From Cryptomeria japonica (lineage: Eukaryota; Streptophyta; Pinopsida; Cupressales; Cupressaceae): a stretch of DNA of 64,000 nt. The notes beneath the pieces are model-generated. The model had not been told where the DNA came from, did not search any database, and saw only the letters and a list, made by a program, of their open reading frames with translations. Of the stretch, positions 34,061 to 44,269 are shown in pieces. The DNA is taken from the NCBI RefSeq assembly GCF_030272615.1, contig NC_081406.1:172924861-172988860 (forward strand), given 5' to 3'. Position 1 is the stretch's first letter. Each line of letters begins with the position of its first letter. A program made the position numbers and the translations under genes.

Positions 34061-35344
34061 GCTGAAAGGAAAAATCTATGGGTTGTAGATAGTGGTTGCT
34101 CCAACCACATGACAAGTGACAAAAAGAAATTCATCAAACTTGAAGACTAGAATTGTGGTTCAGTAAGATTTGGAGACAACTCATCCATCAAAATAAAGGG
34201 AAAAGGTACTCTAAGTATTGATGGGAAATTGAAGGCACATGATGTATATTATGTGGAAGGCCTAAAGCACAATCTGCTGAGTGTGAGTCAGATGTGTGAC
34301 AAAGGTTATAAACTCATCTTTGACTCAACCGGTTGCCAGATAAAGAAAGACAGTACCGGTCAAGTTGTGGCAGAAGGAAAGAGGACAAATGGAAATGTTT
34401 ATAATCAGAAGGAATGTTATGATTCCCAATTCCTGATAGGACAGGTTGATGAAAGTTGGTTGTGCCACTGAAGATTAGGCCACGTAAACTTTGATAACTA
34501 AGTTATAGTGAGCAGAAAGGGGTGTGTTAGAAATATTTCACTCATCATCAAACCGGTAAGCACATTTTGTAGTGAATGTGTGAAAGGAAAACAAACTAAA
34601 ATGAGTTTCAGGACAAAAGAGCACAACACCTCCAGACCACTTGAGATTGTGCATATAGATATGTGTTGTCCAACTAGGACAAGAGCTCTTCCCGATGAAA
34701 GATATTTTATGTTCTTTATTGATAATTAGTCAAGAATCACTTGGGTCACCTTCTTGCAAGATAAGTCACAAGCATTTGACAGATACAAGATCTTTAGGAA
34801 AATGGTGGAGAAGGAAAGTGGGTGCAAGTTAAAATGTGTAAAATCAGACCGAGGTGGAGAGTTCACATCAAATGAGTTTGAAGATTATTGTGAAAAACAT
34901 GGAATTAGAAGACAATATTCAGCCCTTAGGACAACACAACAAAATGGTGTGGTAGAAAGATAGAACAAGACAATTAAGGAGATGGCCAGAACCATGTTAA
35001 ATGAGGTCAGTCTACCAGACACATATTGGAAGGAAGCTGCTCATACTGCTGCATAAACTTTGAACCGGGTTCAATTAAGAACAAACAACAAAATGATACC
35101 TCATGAGTTGTGGTATGACCGGAAGCCATTAGTCAAATACTTCAAAGTATTTGGAAGCAAGTGCTTTATCAAGAGAGAGATGGATGGTCTAGGAAGCTTT
35201 GACTCCAGAAGTCATGAAGGAATCTTCCTTGGTTACTCATCTAATAGCAAGGCCTAAAAATGCTACAACAAAAGACTAAGAAGAGTCATTGAGAGTGTCC
35301 ATGTAAAAGTTGATGAGGATATGCACGAAGGAAGTCAACCTCAG
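34061..35344 (+). pseudogene. C1 copia protease and integrase
   Basis: Aspartic protease: LWVVDSGCSNHMT (about 34,077), with D-S-G intact. The pre-integrase part GLKHNLLSVSQMCDKGY (34,259) and a zinc region (H.RLGH near 34,470; CSECVKGKQ near 34,570) follow. The integrase core keeps its three acidic positions: HIDMCCP (34,653), VKSDRGGEF (34,843) and TTQQNGVVER (34,930). The C-terminal part continues with FGSKCFI and GIFLGYSSNSKA to 35,257. In-frame stops occur at about 34,148, 34,470, 34,728, 34,963 and 35,054. The protein is cut at 35,344 by the chromovirus insertion; the reading frame resumes exactly after one copy of the target duplication at 37,614. Confidence 0.9.
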
Positions 35345-35395
35345 TGTGATAACCCCTACGGTATCACCTGATGTAAAACTATTTAATAATGTTAC
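35345..35395 (+). repeat. Chromovirus 5' LTR remnant
   Basis: TGTGATAACCCCTACGGTAT through AATAATGTTA matches the 3' LTR start at 36,172 nearly base for base for about 50 bases, then jumps into integrase coding sequence. Confidence 0.9.
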
Positions 35396-36160
35396 CATTC
35401 TCAAACTGATGGGCAAACTGAAAGAGTGAACAAATGGATAGAGTGCTACCTAAGGAATTATGTTACAGGGCAACAGACAGCCTGGGTCAAGTGGTTAAAC
35501 CTAGGAGAACATTGTTACAACACGACACACCACATGTCAATAGGGATGAGCCCTTTTCAAGCCTTGTACGACTATGAGGCAACAAGCTTTGGAGAACTAA
35601 TAAACCAAGAAAGCAGAGTACCAAGAGCACAATATTTTGTTCAATAGAGTAAGGATATCATGAAGACCTTGAAAGAGAATTTACAACAAGCCCAAAATCA
35701 CCAAAAGATCTATGCAAACATGAAGAGTACAGAAAGGACTTTTGAGGTCGGAGATTTGGTGTTCTTGAGGCTACAACCATATAAGCAATCTTGCCTCAAG
35801 AAGAATGGGGCTGAAAAATTGAAACCCGGGTTCTATGGACCCTATAAGGTAATTCGAAGGATTCGAGAAGTAACTTATGAAATAGAACTCCCCAAAGACG
35901 GTAAAATACATAATGTGTTCCATGTAACTGAACTCAAAAAGGTTCTCGGGCAACACTTGGCTCCTTGCAGTGAACTACCACCCCAAGATGATGAAGGGAA
36001 ACTCAACTTTTACCCTGAGATCATTCTAGATACATAGAAATAAGAGCTTAGGAACCAAACCATTACCGAATATCTGATTAAATAGAAGAATCTCCCAAAT
36101 GAGGATGCTACTTGGGAAAAAGAGGAAGATCTAAAGATACTTGAGGACAAGCAAAATTGA
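35396..36160 (+). pseudogene. Chromovirus integrase C-terminal region and chromodomain
   Basis: Begins HSQTDGQTERVNKWIECYLR, the segment around the catalytic glutamate of gypsy integrase, followed by HHMSIGMSPFQALY (35,530). From 35,660 the GPY/F-type module reads KLKPGFYGPYKVIRRI (near 35,815) and HNVFHVTELKKVLG (near 35,910). A broken chromodomain, ITEYLIK-stop-KNLPNEDATWEKE (36,060-36,120), ends the protein. Chromodomains steer insertion toward modified histones. Stops at 35,646, 36,036 and within the chromodomain make it dead. The first two catalytic aspartates and everything upstream are deleted. Confidence 0.9.
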
Positions 36161-36171
36161 GACAGGGGGAC
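36161..36171 (+). promoter_or_regulatory. Polypurine tract of the chromovirus
   Basis: GACAGGGGGAC directly precedes the 3' LTR start. This is the usual plus-strand primer position. Confidence 0.7.
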
Positions 36172-37608
36172 TGTGATAACCCCTATGGTATCACCTGATG
36201 TAAAATTATTTAATAATGTTAATACATGGATTAATTAAACAAATGATTAATATGATAATATAAGTAATATATTAAAAATAAATGGAATATATTTAATATA
36301 TAATAATAAAGAAAAGTATTATTTAATATTTAATATATTTAAATTGGCAATATTTAGTATATGACAATGTAATATTTAATGTATTTAAAACACCCATATT
36401 CAAGATGTAATAAGCCCCGCACAATGTAATTAAACTATATAACGAGCCCCCCCCCTCCCCCCCTCGATTACCCCCGCAGGAAGATTGAAGGGAGCAGGAG
36501 GCAGCGAAAGGTATAAGGAGAGACTACGATCAGCAGAGGCAACCACAGATCAGAACCTACTGCTGCGAATAGAACAGGTAAGTAATGAATTAATATATGT
36601 TAATGCTTATTTACTGTATATATTAATTAATATAAGTAATTAATATGTTAATGCTTATTAACTGTATATATTAATGAATATAAGTAATTAATATTCTAAT
36701 ATATACATTAATGAATGAATATTTTAATACATATGTAATGAATGAAATTAATGCATTTAATATATATGTTAATGAATGTAATTAATGCATATTTAATATA
36801 TATGTTAATGAATATGTGAAAATATATGTTAATGAATACATATTAATGAATAGTTAGGAATATACGTTAATAAATAAGTGTGAATATATGATAATGGATG
36901 TTTCCTGAATATACGTTATGGAATACATGTTAAGTTAGGAACATGTAAATGTAGATTATGAAATGGAAAATAGTAATAAATTGTAAAATGTAATATAAAT
37001 GTGATTGTATGATGGAGGCTATAGGGAGGAAACTTCCTTAGCCTAATGGAGGGATTATGATAATCTTTGGTAGGCAGTATATACTGAATATCTATATACA
37101 TATATGTATGGCTTGGTTGACAAATTTCATCCAAGAAGAGACGGATCTGGTCGGTCCCCTTTGGTAGACTTGGATGATGGGATGCATCATCCAAGGCAAG
37201 GAATTGACATATGGTCTTCCTTGGATGGCTTGGGTGTAAGAAATTACACCCAAGACAAGAATCAAATTAACCTTCGATTTCCTGGATGGCTTGGGTGTAA
37301 GTAGTTACACCTAAGACAGGAATCGAATTATCCTTTGATTTCCTAGATGGTGACAGGAATCAAATTCACCTTCGATTTCCTGGATGGCTTGGAACCAAGA
37401 TGAGTTACAAGAAGGCGAGTTTCATGGCCGCCTAAGGACATATCTTCGTATGGCATTTGTATCCTTTTTATTAGATAAGAATTGTGATTAGTGTTAATTA
37501 AGTATTTTAAAGTTAAATTGCAAGTTGGATTAGTTATATATATATATTTGTTGTATTCTAACAATGTATTTTGCAGGACAGTGATCCCTAACTAGTAGGG
37601 ACATTACA
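36172..37608 (+). repeat. Chromovirus 3' LTR
   Basis: 1,437 bases, TGTGATAACCCC to GGGACATTACA. It includes a C-rich run (36,445-36,465), AT-rich TTAATGAATAT repeats (36,590-36,900) and 61-base repeats with hairpins (37,215-37,390). Confidence 0.85.
37215..37390 (+). repeat. ~61-bp repeats with hairpins inside the chromovirus LTR
   Basis: CTTGGGTGTAA-gaaa-TTACACCCAAG (37,229-37,254) is a perfect 11-bp hairpin. A second copy 61 bases on (37,290-37,315) has one mismatch and a GTAG loop. A third, incomplete unit (TTCGATTTCCTGGATGGCTTGG) follows at about 37,372. Confidence 0.85.
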
Positions 37609-37613
37609 TTCAG

Positions 37614-39358
37614 GTTAATCGGTATGATGATTCCGGTGATAAAGGTGATGAAGCTCAGTCAGAAAATGAACGAAAAGAAGCATCAAAGAAGGCTCCCAAC
37701 CTCTTTGTGCCGCTGAATCACCTGGAACAGCAAATTCTGGGAAATAAGAGTGATGGTGTGCATACTAGAAGAAGACTTGCTCGAAATGATGAACAAGTCA
37801 ACCTTTGCCTCATGACTGAAGTAGAACCTAAAACATTGAATGAGGTCAGCAAAAGACAAGAATGGATGGATGGCATGGAAGAAGAACTACAACAAATTGA
37901 GAAGAACAAGACTTGGGAATTAGTCCCGAGACCAGAAGATAAGAACATCATTGACACTAAATCGGTCTACCAAAACAAAATGAATGAAGAAGGTCAAACT
38001 GTTAGGCATAAACCTAGACTAGTGTGCAAAGGATACTCTCAGGTAGAAGGAATTGACTTTGAAGAAACCTTTGCACCGGTAGCTAGACTAGAAGCAATTA
38101 GAATGTTTCTAGCCTTGTCTGCCTACAAGGGTTATAAAGTATATCAAATGGATGTAAAATCCGCCTTCCAAAATGGAAATTTGGAAGAAGTGTACATGGA
38201 CCAACCAGAAGGGTTTTTGTTGCATGATGATGAAACATTTGTGTGTTGGTTGAAGAAGGCCTTGTATGGCTTAAAGCAGGCTCCTAGAGCATGGTATTCG
38301 AGATTGGATCAGTACCTGAAGGAGCAAGGATTTAAAAGGGGAGTGTTGACAACAATTTGTACATAAAGAAAGATGGAAACCACATGATCATCGTGGTTGT
38401 GTATGTTGATGACATTATCTTTGGAGGCAATAAAGACACCCTCTGCAAAGAATTTGCTAATTAGATGTAGTTAGAATTTGAGATGTCAATGCTTGGTGAA
38501 TTGACATACTTCCTTGGTTTGTAGGTATTATAGCAAGATAAGGTAATCTTTATCTCAGAAACCAAGTATGCAAAGGATATGTTGAAGAAATTTCAACTGG
38601 AGGATTGCAAACCAGTAAGTACCCCTATGGTGATCGGGAGTAAATTGAGCAAGAATGATGAATCACCGATTGTTGATTAGACTTTGTACAAATCCATGAT
38701 AGGTAGTCTATTGTATTTAATTGCTTCTAGACCAGATAGAGTACATGCAATATGCATGGTGGCCAGATTCCAAGTTGCACCTAAGCAGTCACATATGAAT
38801 GTTGTAAGCATAATCTTTAGGTACCTACAACAGACACTCAGTTATGGATTGTTGTACCCTAAACAAGGGGAATTCATCTTGGAAGCATACACTGATGTTG
38901 ATAGGGCAAGTTGCATTGATGATCGGAAGAACACAAGTGGTGGTGCATTATTCCTAGGTGACCGGTTGGTCTCATGGCATAGCAAGAAATAGGACTCAGT
39001 GTCTCTATCAACTGCTAAAGCAGAATACATTGCTGCTGCTACATGCTGGTCTCAGGTGCTTTGGATGAAGCAGACTCTCAAGGACATCCAGGTGGACATC
39101 ACTGATCCTATTCTCATCCGGTGTGATAAATTGAGTGCAATCAACATAGCGAAGAATCTCGTGATGCATTCCAGAACAAAGCACATTGCTATCAAGTATC
39201 ATTTTCTCACAGAGAAGGTTGAAGGACAAGAGGTAAGGATGGATTATGTCCCTACCGGCGAACCAATAGCGTACATTTTCACCAAACCATTACTGGTGAG
39301 CACCTTTGAGTACCTCCGACACAAGTTGGGAGTTCTGTCACAGGAAGGATTCATGTAG
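37614..39358 (+). pseudogene. C1 copia reverse transcriptase and RNase H
   Basis: After the chromovirus the C1 frame resumes. RT from about 37,840: [20 protein letters not shown], then [18 protein letters not shown] (38,050), [19 protein letters not shown] (38,142) and [16 protein letters not shown] (38,250). The catalytic VVYVDDIIFGG lies near 38,396 in a shifted frame. RNase H (38,684-39,358): SMIGSLLYLIASRPD, YTDVDRAS, a stop at 38,992, then LSTAKAEYIAAA and RCDKLSAINIAKN. Several stops and at least one frameshift (near 38,340) inactivate it. Domain order RT-RNase H after integrase is diagnostic of Ty1/copia. Confidence 0.95.
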
Positions 39359-39456
39359 TTCAGGGGGAGCTCGGTATGGATCAAAGGGGGAGTGTACAAT
39401 ACCAAAGGGGGAGATTCTCTTGTTGTAAGTTCATATCAATGCCAAAGAAGGAGATT
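39359..39456 (+). promoter_or_regulatory. C1 polypurine-rich region before 3' LTR
   Basis: AGGGGGAGCTCGG, AAAGGGGGAGTG, AAAGGGGGAGATT and AAAGAAGGAGAT follow one another up to the LTR start, a multiple polypurine arrangement common in plant copia elements. The last is adjacent to TGTTGG. Confidence 0.7.
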
Positions 39457-40507
39457 GTTGGCAATTTGGCACTAAGTTGTAATTGATGTCAATCGGCTTG
39501 GCAAGGTCACCGATAAGTTAGAAGTGGTGACCGATATGATGGTGATACACATAAGAGTGAGCATACCAAAGGAAGGCTACCGGTACACATGATTCAGGTC
39601 ATCGACCGGTAAAGAAAGCTTATTGGTAAGGGATAAACTGGAATGAAGACTATTTCAGTGTAATTAAGGCACCACAACCAATGGACAATCGGTGAACAGA
39701 ACTGAAAGGATGGTTGATGGTCATATCAGTGAGATAAGCTAAACCGATAATCAACCTGGGTCAACAAAGTATTTCAAACCGACATAGGAATTCAAGTAAA
39801 GGTGGATGTCGACAAGCATGACAGCTGGACGTACAACACAGGTTGGTGGAGTGTGCATCGAGGTAACAAATTTGCAGATAGGTCAGTTTTTATGAGAAGC
39901 GCCAGTGACAGAGGATGCCAGAAGATTACGACGAGGAAGGCAAGCTGGAAAAGCAATCGCATTGATCTTACAAGAAGATTTGATTTTCGTACCTGTTAGG
40001 TGAAGGAAACAACAAATCCATTAATGGCGAGCGACAAAGGGAAGTAGAAAAGCGTGGTGCAGAACTCCAGATTTAGAAATCGCACATTGGAATGTAAAGT
40101 TCAGTTGGTGATTGAACGTTGTTATAAAGATCATATCCCTGAAAAGCAAATCATATCATTGGGGATTCAACTTTAGTTGAAAAAGGAAAACGTAACACTG
40201 CAGTGTTTGAATGCGTTCTTGGTGGGAAACCATGAATATAAATACATGAGCTCGAAACAGAGAAGGTTGATGCTTGTAGAGAAGAAAAAGAGTAAAAAGA
40301 ACTTAAGTGCAAAGAAGGATCATTTTTGCCATATAATTTATTCTTAGAAAGTTGCAAAGTGAGTGAGCAAGCAAAGCGGTGAGCGGATTTAATTTATAGT
40401 GATTAATGAGTACTGGTATAATTGTAGCAGGTCCAACAATTAAGCAAACCGGTGAGCTGTGTTAGAACAAGACAACATCCAAGCATGATGCAGTAAGTTG
40501 GGAGACT
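39457..40507 (+). repeat. C1 3' LTR, truncated
   Basis: Aligns with the 5' LTR from TGTTGGCAATTTGG through GGCAAGCTGGAAAAG to the (GA)n position near 40,508. It contains an extra segment near 40,130-40,170. The last roughly 450 bases of the LTR (after the GA run, ending CAACA in the 5' copy) are missing. Confidence 0.85.
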
Positions 40508-41770
40508 GTGAGAGAGAGAGAGAGAGAAGAGAGGCCAAGAATCAGAGAGAGTGATCTGACAACCGGTAGGGGGAGGGAGATGGAGGGGAAGAGAGAAAGA
40601 GAAGAATATAAGGGGATTGAGGGAGAGGTAGAAATGGAGGGGACTACAAGACTTAGGGAAGGAGAATATAGAGAGGTGGGGGGAAAGAGAGAAAAGGAGG
40701 AGAGAGTTTAAAAATAAATAGGGGTAAAGGGGGAGGGAGATGAGAGACCTAGATGACAAGAGAGAGGAATGAGATAGATAGAGGGGGGAAGAGAGAGGTG
40801 AGTAATGAGACATGATACAGAGGTAGATAGGTGGAGAAGAAGGAACTGATAAATCTAGAGAGGTGAGAGAGAGTTGATGACCTAGAATGTAGAGCGAGAT
40901 AAGAAAAGAGGAAGAGAGAATAAAAAAGTGGGGGAGTGAGATATATATGGGGGTATGTATGGATGCGGAGGTAGAGAGGGAGAGGGTAAGAAAGGAATGG
41001 AGAGACCTAGAGATTGGAGGGAGGGAGAAGAGAAGAGATAGAAGGACACAGAGAGGAGTAAGAGGGAATGGATGGAGAGGTAGATGTGGAGGGAGTGAGA
41101 TGTATGGAAGGAGGAGATAAAGGGGTTAGGGGCGGAAGAGAAAAGGAGGGAGTTCATAAAGGGATAGGGTTAAGGAGGAGGGAGAGAGAGGTGGAGAGGG
41201 ACAAATAGAACTATAGAGGGGGCATATAGAAAGGTGAGAGACCTATATGGCCAGAGACGAGTGAGATAGATAGAGGAGGATAAACAGAGGTGGGTAACAA
41301 GACTTATATGCAGAGGTAGATAGGTGGAGAGGAAGGGAGGGAGAAGCCTATAGAGGGTGGGATGGAAAGGTAGAGACCTGGACAGGGGAGGGAGGGAGAA
41401 TAGAAGAGATAGGAGAACAACGAGATGGGTAAGACGAGATGGATAGAGAGGTAGACATGGAGGGAGTGAGAGACCTAGATAACGAGGAGATAGATAGGTT
41501 TGGAGAGGGAGAAAAGATGGAGAGAGTTAAATAGATAGGGTTAAGGAGAAGGGAGTGAAAGGTGGAGAGGGAGGGAGAGAACTAGAGGGTGGACAATTTG
41601 ATAAGTGAGAAACCTAGAGGGGGAGATAACGGTGGGTAATAATATAGGGAGGGACAACCCTAGATATGGGGGGAGAGGATAAAAGGGATATGTACTGACC
41701 AAGAGAAAGGAGTGGTAGGGGAGAGAAGAGAGAGAGAGAGTCAAGGATAGAGAAGTCAGAAAGATAGGTC
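40508..41770 (+). repeat. 1.25-kb purine-rich (GA/GGGA) low-complexity tract
   Basis: The plus strand is overwhelmingly A and G (GAGAGAGAGAGAG, then imperfect GAGGGAGAGA, GAGATAGATAGAGG and GGAGGGAGTGAGA phrases), with C rare. It starts at the LTR (GA)n site. Apparent frames here on either strand (rich in Arg/Glu/Gly or Ser/Leu/Pro) are composition artefacts. Confidence 0.9.
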
Positions 41771-42223
41771 TAGAGTTTGGGGAAGATAAAGAGAGTGAGA
41801 TACATAGCTAAAGAATGCTAATAGGAGCATGTTGATTACTGAAATTTGACTGTTTGAAATTCTATATGATCCTCTAAAAACTAGAATCTACATTATAAGT
41901 CCTATAGAGATATACTTAAATGTTATATTTCATGTATACTCTCCTTTAGTGGTGGATATAACTTGTGCCCATATTGGAAAATCTACACACACAAAACCTT
42001 CACATTGGACAATGCAGAACATTTGGCGCTCGCAAAATGCAAAAAAATGACTTCACATTTGGCGTGCGCCAAATGTGAAAATTCAAAATTTTGCATTTGG
42101 CGAGTGCCATATTTGATGATCGCCAAATGGTTTGCTTGGGAGAATACCAACTCTTTGGGTTGGATTTGCCTTGGGCATCCTACCTGTAGGTTTGGACAAC
42201 CTTTTCATGCGAATGACACATTT
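41771..42223. other. Short noncoding stretch with TTTGGCG inverted repeats
   Basis: It holds a perfect 24-base palindrome at 42,054-42,077 (CACATTTGGCG-TG-CGCCAAATGTG) and related ATTTGGCGCTCGC (42,021) and GCATTTGGCGAGTGCC (42,093) copies. It lies at the 3' side of the minus-strand Helitron, but no CTRR terminus follows a hairpin at the expected distance. Confidence 0.6.
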
Positions 42224-43285
42224 TTATGAAAAGATAAAAAGTGGCACCTTTTTGGTACCACAACTTGGTGCAATTACCATTGAATGTATAGTTGATGCAT
42301 GCATGTTAAATGTAGAAACCCTTGTAGGAGCTAACATCAACAACTGGCTTTTTTGTTGTGATCCCCTACTTTCAAGTTCTTTTCTTATGCAAGCAGTCAG
42401 GTAAGATTTTCCTATAACTGTTGTCCCTTGAATGATCATGCGTAGTGCTTTCTCTAAGGAATGTCTGTTGTGGTGGGTAATAATTGTGAGTGCCAGTTTT
42501 TGGTTCAACGACAATGTATAGTTCGGTACATCAAAGTTTGCTGGCACAGTCTGTTCTTGGTTGGATGCCTTCTTCATCATTTGGAATTGTGCGGCAACTT
42601 CATGAAGGGCCTTGGGCACAACAATTTGATCCAATATGTGGTTGGTATCATACTCATGCTTGCCAAGCATCTCAAGTTCATTTAGAACGACATTATTTGA
42701 GCGGTCCATTTGTGAAAAAAGTTGCCATTTAGTTAGGTCTATTGTGTCTGTTGTGTCCATCCCAGTATGACTATCTTCTTGTTCAGTGCTTACTTCTAGA
42801 TCCCTGGTGTGATTAACATGCCATACATCATATTTGGTTGAACTCATTTGCTTCCAATTTGTGATTATTGTATCCTTGGTAAGTCCTATGTCACTTTCTA
42901 TACTTCGGAAATATCTATACAATAGTAGCTCGCTCCAACAAAATGTTTCAAAGTGGTCGGAATCCTCTTTTGGGATGTTGTAGAACTTTGGAAAAACATT
43001 GACAATTGCTTTTACATGTCTGGCTTTCCAGTTGCATCCTTTACGATGCGCAAAATACGAGAAGGATCTTGATGACTCGACTACAATTATTGTTTCTGAT
43101 TTTCGAGGTCGATTAATGTATGAATGTATATAGCTAGATTGGAATTGGCTTTCATTTGTTCTTTTTATTATTCGATGGAACACTTTCCGTCCAACATTCA
43201 AAGATGTGAATCGTCGATTACAAACAACAATCGGGAATTTTTGAAGCATATGACATGTTTCCTGTGCCCCTATATCATGCTCCAC
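42224..43285 (-). pseudogene. Helitron Rep-helicase linker and Pif1-like helicase, truncated
   Basis: A 353-residue open frame. It covers the region after Rep (GAQETCHMLQKFPIVVCNRR; a DSDHFETFCWSELLLYRYFR block) and the start of the Pif1-like helicase (YTLSLNQKLALTIITHH, residues about 256-272). The Walker A position reads GTTVIGKS (about 287-294) in place of the expected GTAGTGKS, so a key glycine is lost. Motif Ia-like LAPTRVSTFNMHASTIHS follows with one glycine changed. The frame stops after about 60 more residues; motifs II-VI are absent. The open frame is long for a relic, but the mutated ATP-binding loop and truncation argue against function. Confidence 0.9.
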
Positions 43286-44240
43286 TACAATTTCAACCTG
43301 GAATTTTTGATATGCTGTGAGGGCTGAACATTTGTTTTTTGGGTTACAGATATTCTTGTTAACATATCAATATGAGACTCAAATGCTCTTTCCGCATTTG
43401 ATACATACTTGGCAATGTATTTTAGTACAAGAGCCCGTGAGGTAACTAGTTGGCAATCTATGTTGGCTATCCATATCAAAAGCATTTCTGGATTGTGTAT
43501 GTTTAACCTATCATCATTTCTTGCAAGTCCATAATGTTTCTTACCATTACCGTCACATGATAAGGTGGATACAATTTGCTCTTTCCATGGAGCCTTGTAT
43601 CGACACTCTAGTTTTTTCCCCTTCTTGTTTAAGCATGTTCCCTCTCTACATTGTGTGTGCCTTTGGACATGGTTGATTATCTCTTCATAGTCACCAAAGG
43701 GGTCTATAGCGAAGATCTGAGTTGTGTCTAGCAAGCATGGATCTTTTGTTAAAGCGCGATATATTGTGTTGTTCCTACAAGATGCATCGCAAGGGTTCTA
43801 AGCATTGACATACTTATCGAAGAATTTTCTTGCATGTTCAACTTCTGTATTGTTATCCCAATCAACTTTATCCATGTCCGGTGCATTTTGCAACTTAAGG
43901 AATCCATGTACATGTGCAGTCCCCAAATGTTGCCATTCATATCTATACCAGTAATCTTTTGCACCGAGAAGTTTCTCAATGACCTCTTCACGGAATATTG
44001 TGAATCGTTGTTGAAGCTATAATGATGTGGTGTGGGGGTTATTGATTACATTTTCTAAACGTTGCTTATTTGTTTGCATTGCCATCAGTGTGTCATTTGA
44101 GATCAATTGTTGTAGATTGGCCACTTTGTATCCGCTGTACTTACTGTGAAAAGTAGTTGGAGACCTTATTTAGTTGATCATGTTTGTTAGTTCAGAGCGA
44201 CACTTGTTCCAATATGGTCTTGTCCCCCACATCGTAGAAC
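43286..44240 (-). pseudogene. Helitron N-terminal and HUH Rep region
   Basis: Minus-strand reading from 44,236: MWGTRPYWNKCRSELTNMIN, a stop, then SPTTFHSKYSGYKVANLQQL and a stop near 44,020. After a frame change the HUH motif TAHVHGF lies at 43,900-43,920 with the histidine pair intact. The rest of Rep follows a further stop: IFAIDPFGDYEEIINHVQRH, APWKEQIVSTLS, RLNIHNPEMLLIWIANIDCQ and VLKYIAKYVSNAE (43,285-43,734). Rep nicks and rejoins DNA during rolling-circle transposition. Three stops and at least one frameshift make it inactive. Confidence 0.9.
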
Positions 44241-44269
44241 CAAAGTGCATAAGCTTGTGAGCAGACAAG

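Larger units (their letters stand above)
35345..37608 (+). mobile_element. Chromovirus (Ty3/gypsy) deletion derivative inserted in C1 pol
   Basis: It starts TGTGATAACCCC (35,345) and ends GGGACATTACA (37,608), flanked by CTCAG (35,340-35,344) and TTCAG (37,609-37,613), a 5-bp duplication with one transition. Contents are about 50 bases of 5' LTR, an integrase C-terminal and chromodomain piece, a polypurine tract, and a full 3' LTR. Most of the 5' LTR plus gag, protease, RT and RNase H are gone. Because the target duplication survives, the deletion happened inside the inserted element. Confidence 0.9.
21946..41770 (+). mobile_element. Ty1/copia element C1, with two nested insertions
   Basis: A near full-length copia with 5' LTR from TGTTGG at 21,946 to TTCAACA at 31,883, primer site, gag, protease, integrase, RT, RNase H, and a 3' LTR from 39,457. 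The 5' flank TTAAG (21,941-21,945) would be the target duplication, but the 3' partner is lost because the 3' LTR runs into a GA-rich tract. Element B interrupts the 5' LTR and a chromovirus interrupts pol. The two LTRs align along about 900 bases with many transitions, so the element is old and the insertions are younger. Confidence 0.85.
42224..44240 (-). mobile_element. Helitron fragment (Rep/helicase), minus strand
   Basis: A contiguous minus-strand segment carrying the N-terminal domain, HUH Rep and first half of the Pif1-type helicase of a plant Helitron. Neither terminus (5' TC, 3' hairpin plus CTRR) is recognisable. It is cut by the C1 remnant or unassigned DNA on one side and a gypsy gag on the other. 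Confidence 0.85.

Noticed and set aside
40403-41744. Open frames of 60-136 codons in the GA-rich tract on both strands
   Set aside because: They exist because purine-only sequence rarely forms stop codons. The products are low-complexity Arg/Glu/Gly or Ser/Leu/Pro strings.
42054-42077. Palindrome as the Helitron 3' hairpin
   Set aside because: On the minus strand no CTRR follows within about a dozen bases of the palindrome.
42224-44240. A possibly active Helitron
   Set aside because: Walker A is mutated, the helicase is truncated, Rep has stops and a frameshift, and no termini are recognisable.
18636-44240. The Pif1 tail at 18.6 kb and the Helitron at 42-44 kb as two halves of one element
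   Set aside because: They complement each other in content but are 23 kb apart with unrelated flanks. Helitron tails are common, so shared origin cannot be claimed.
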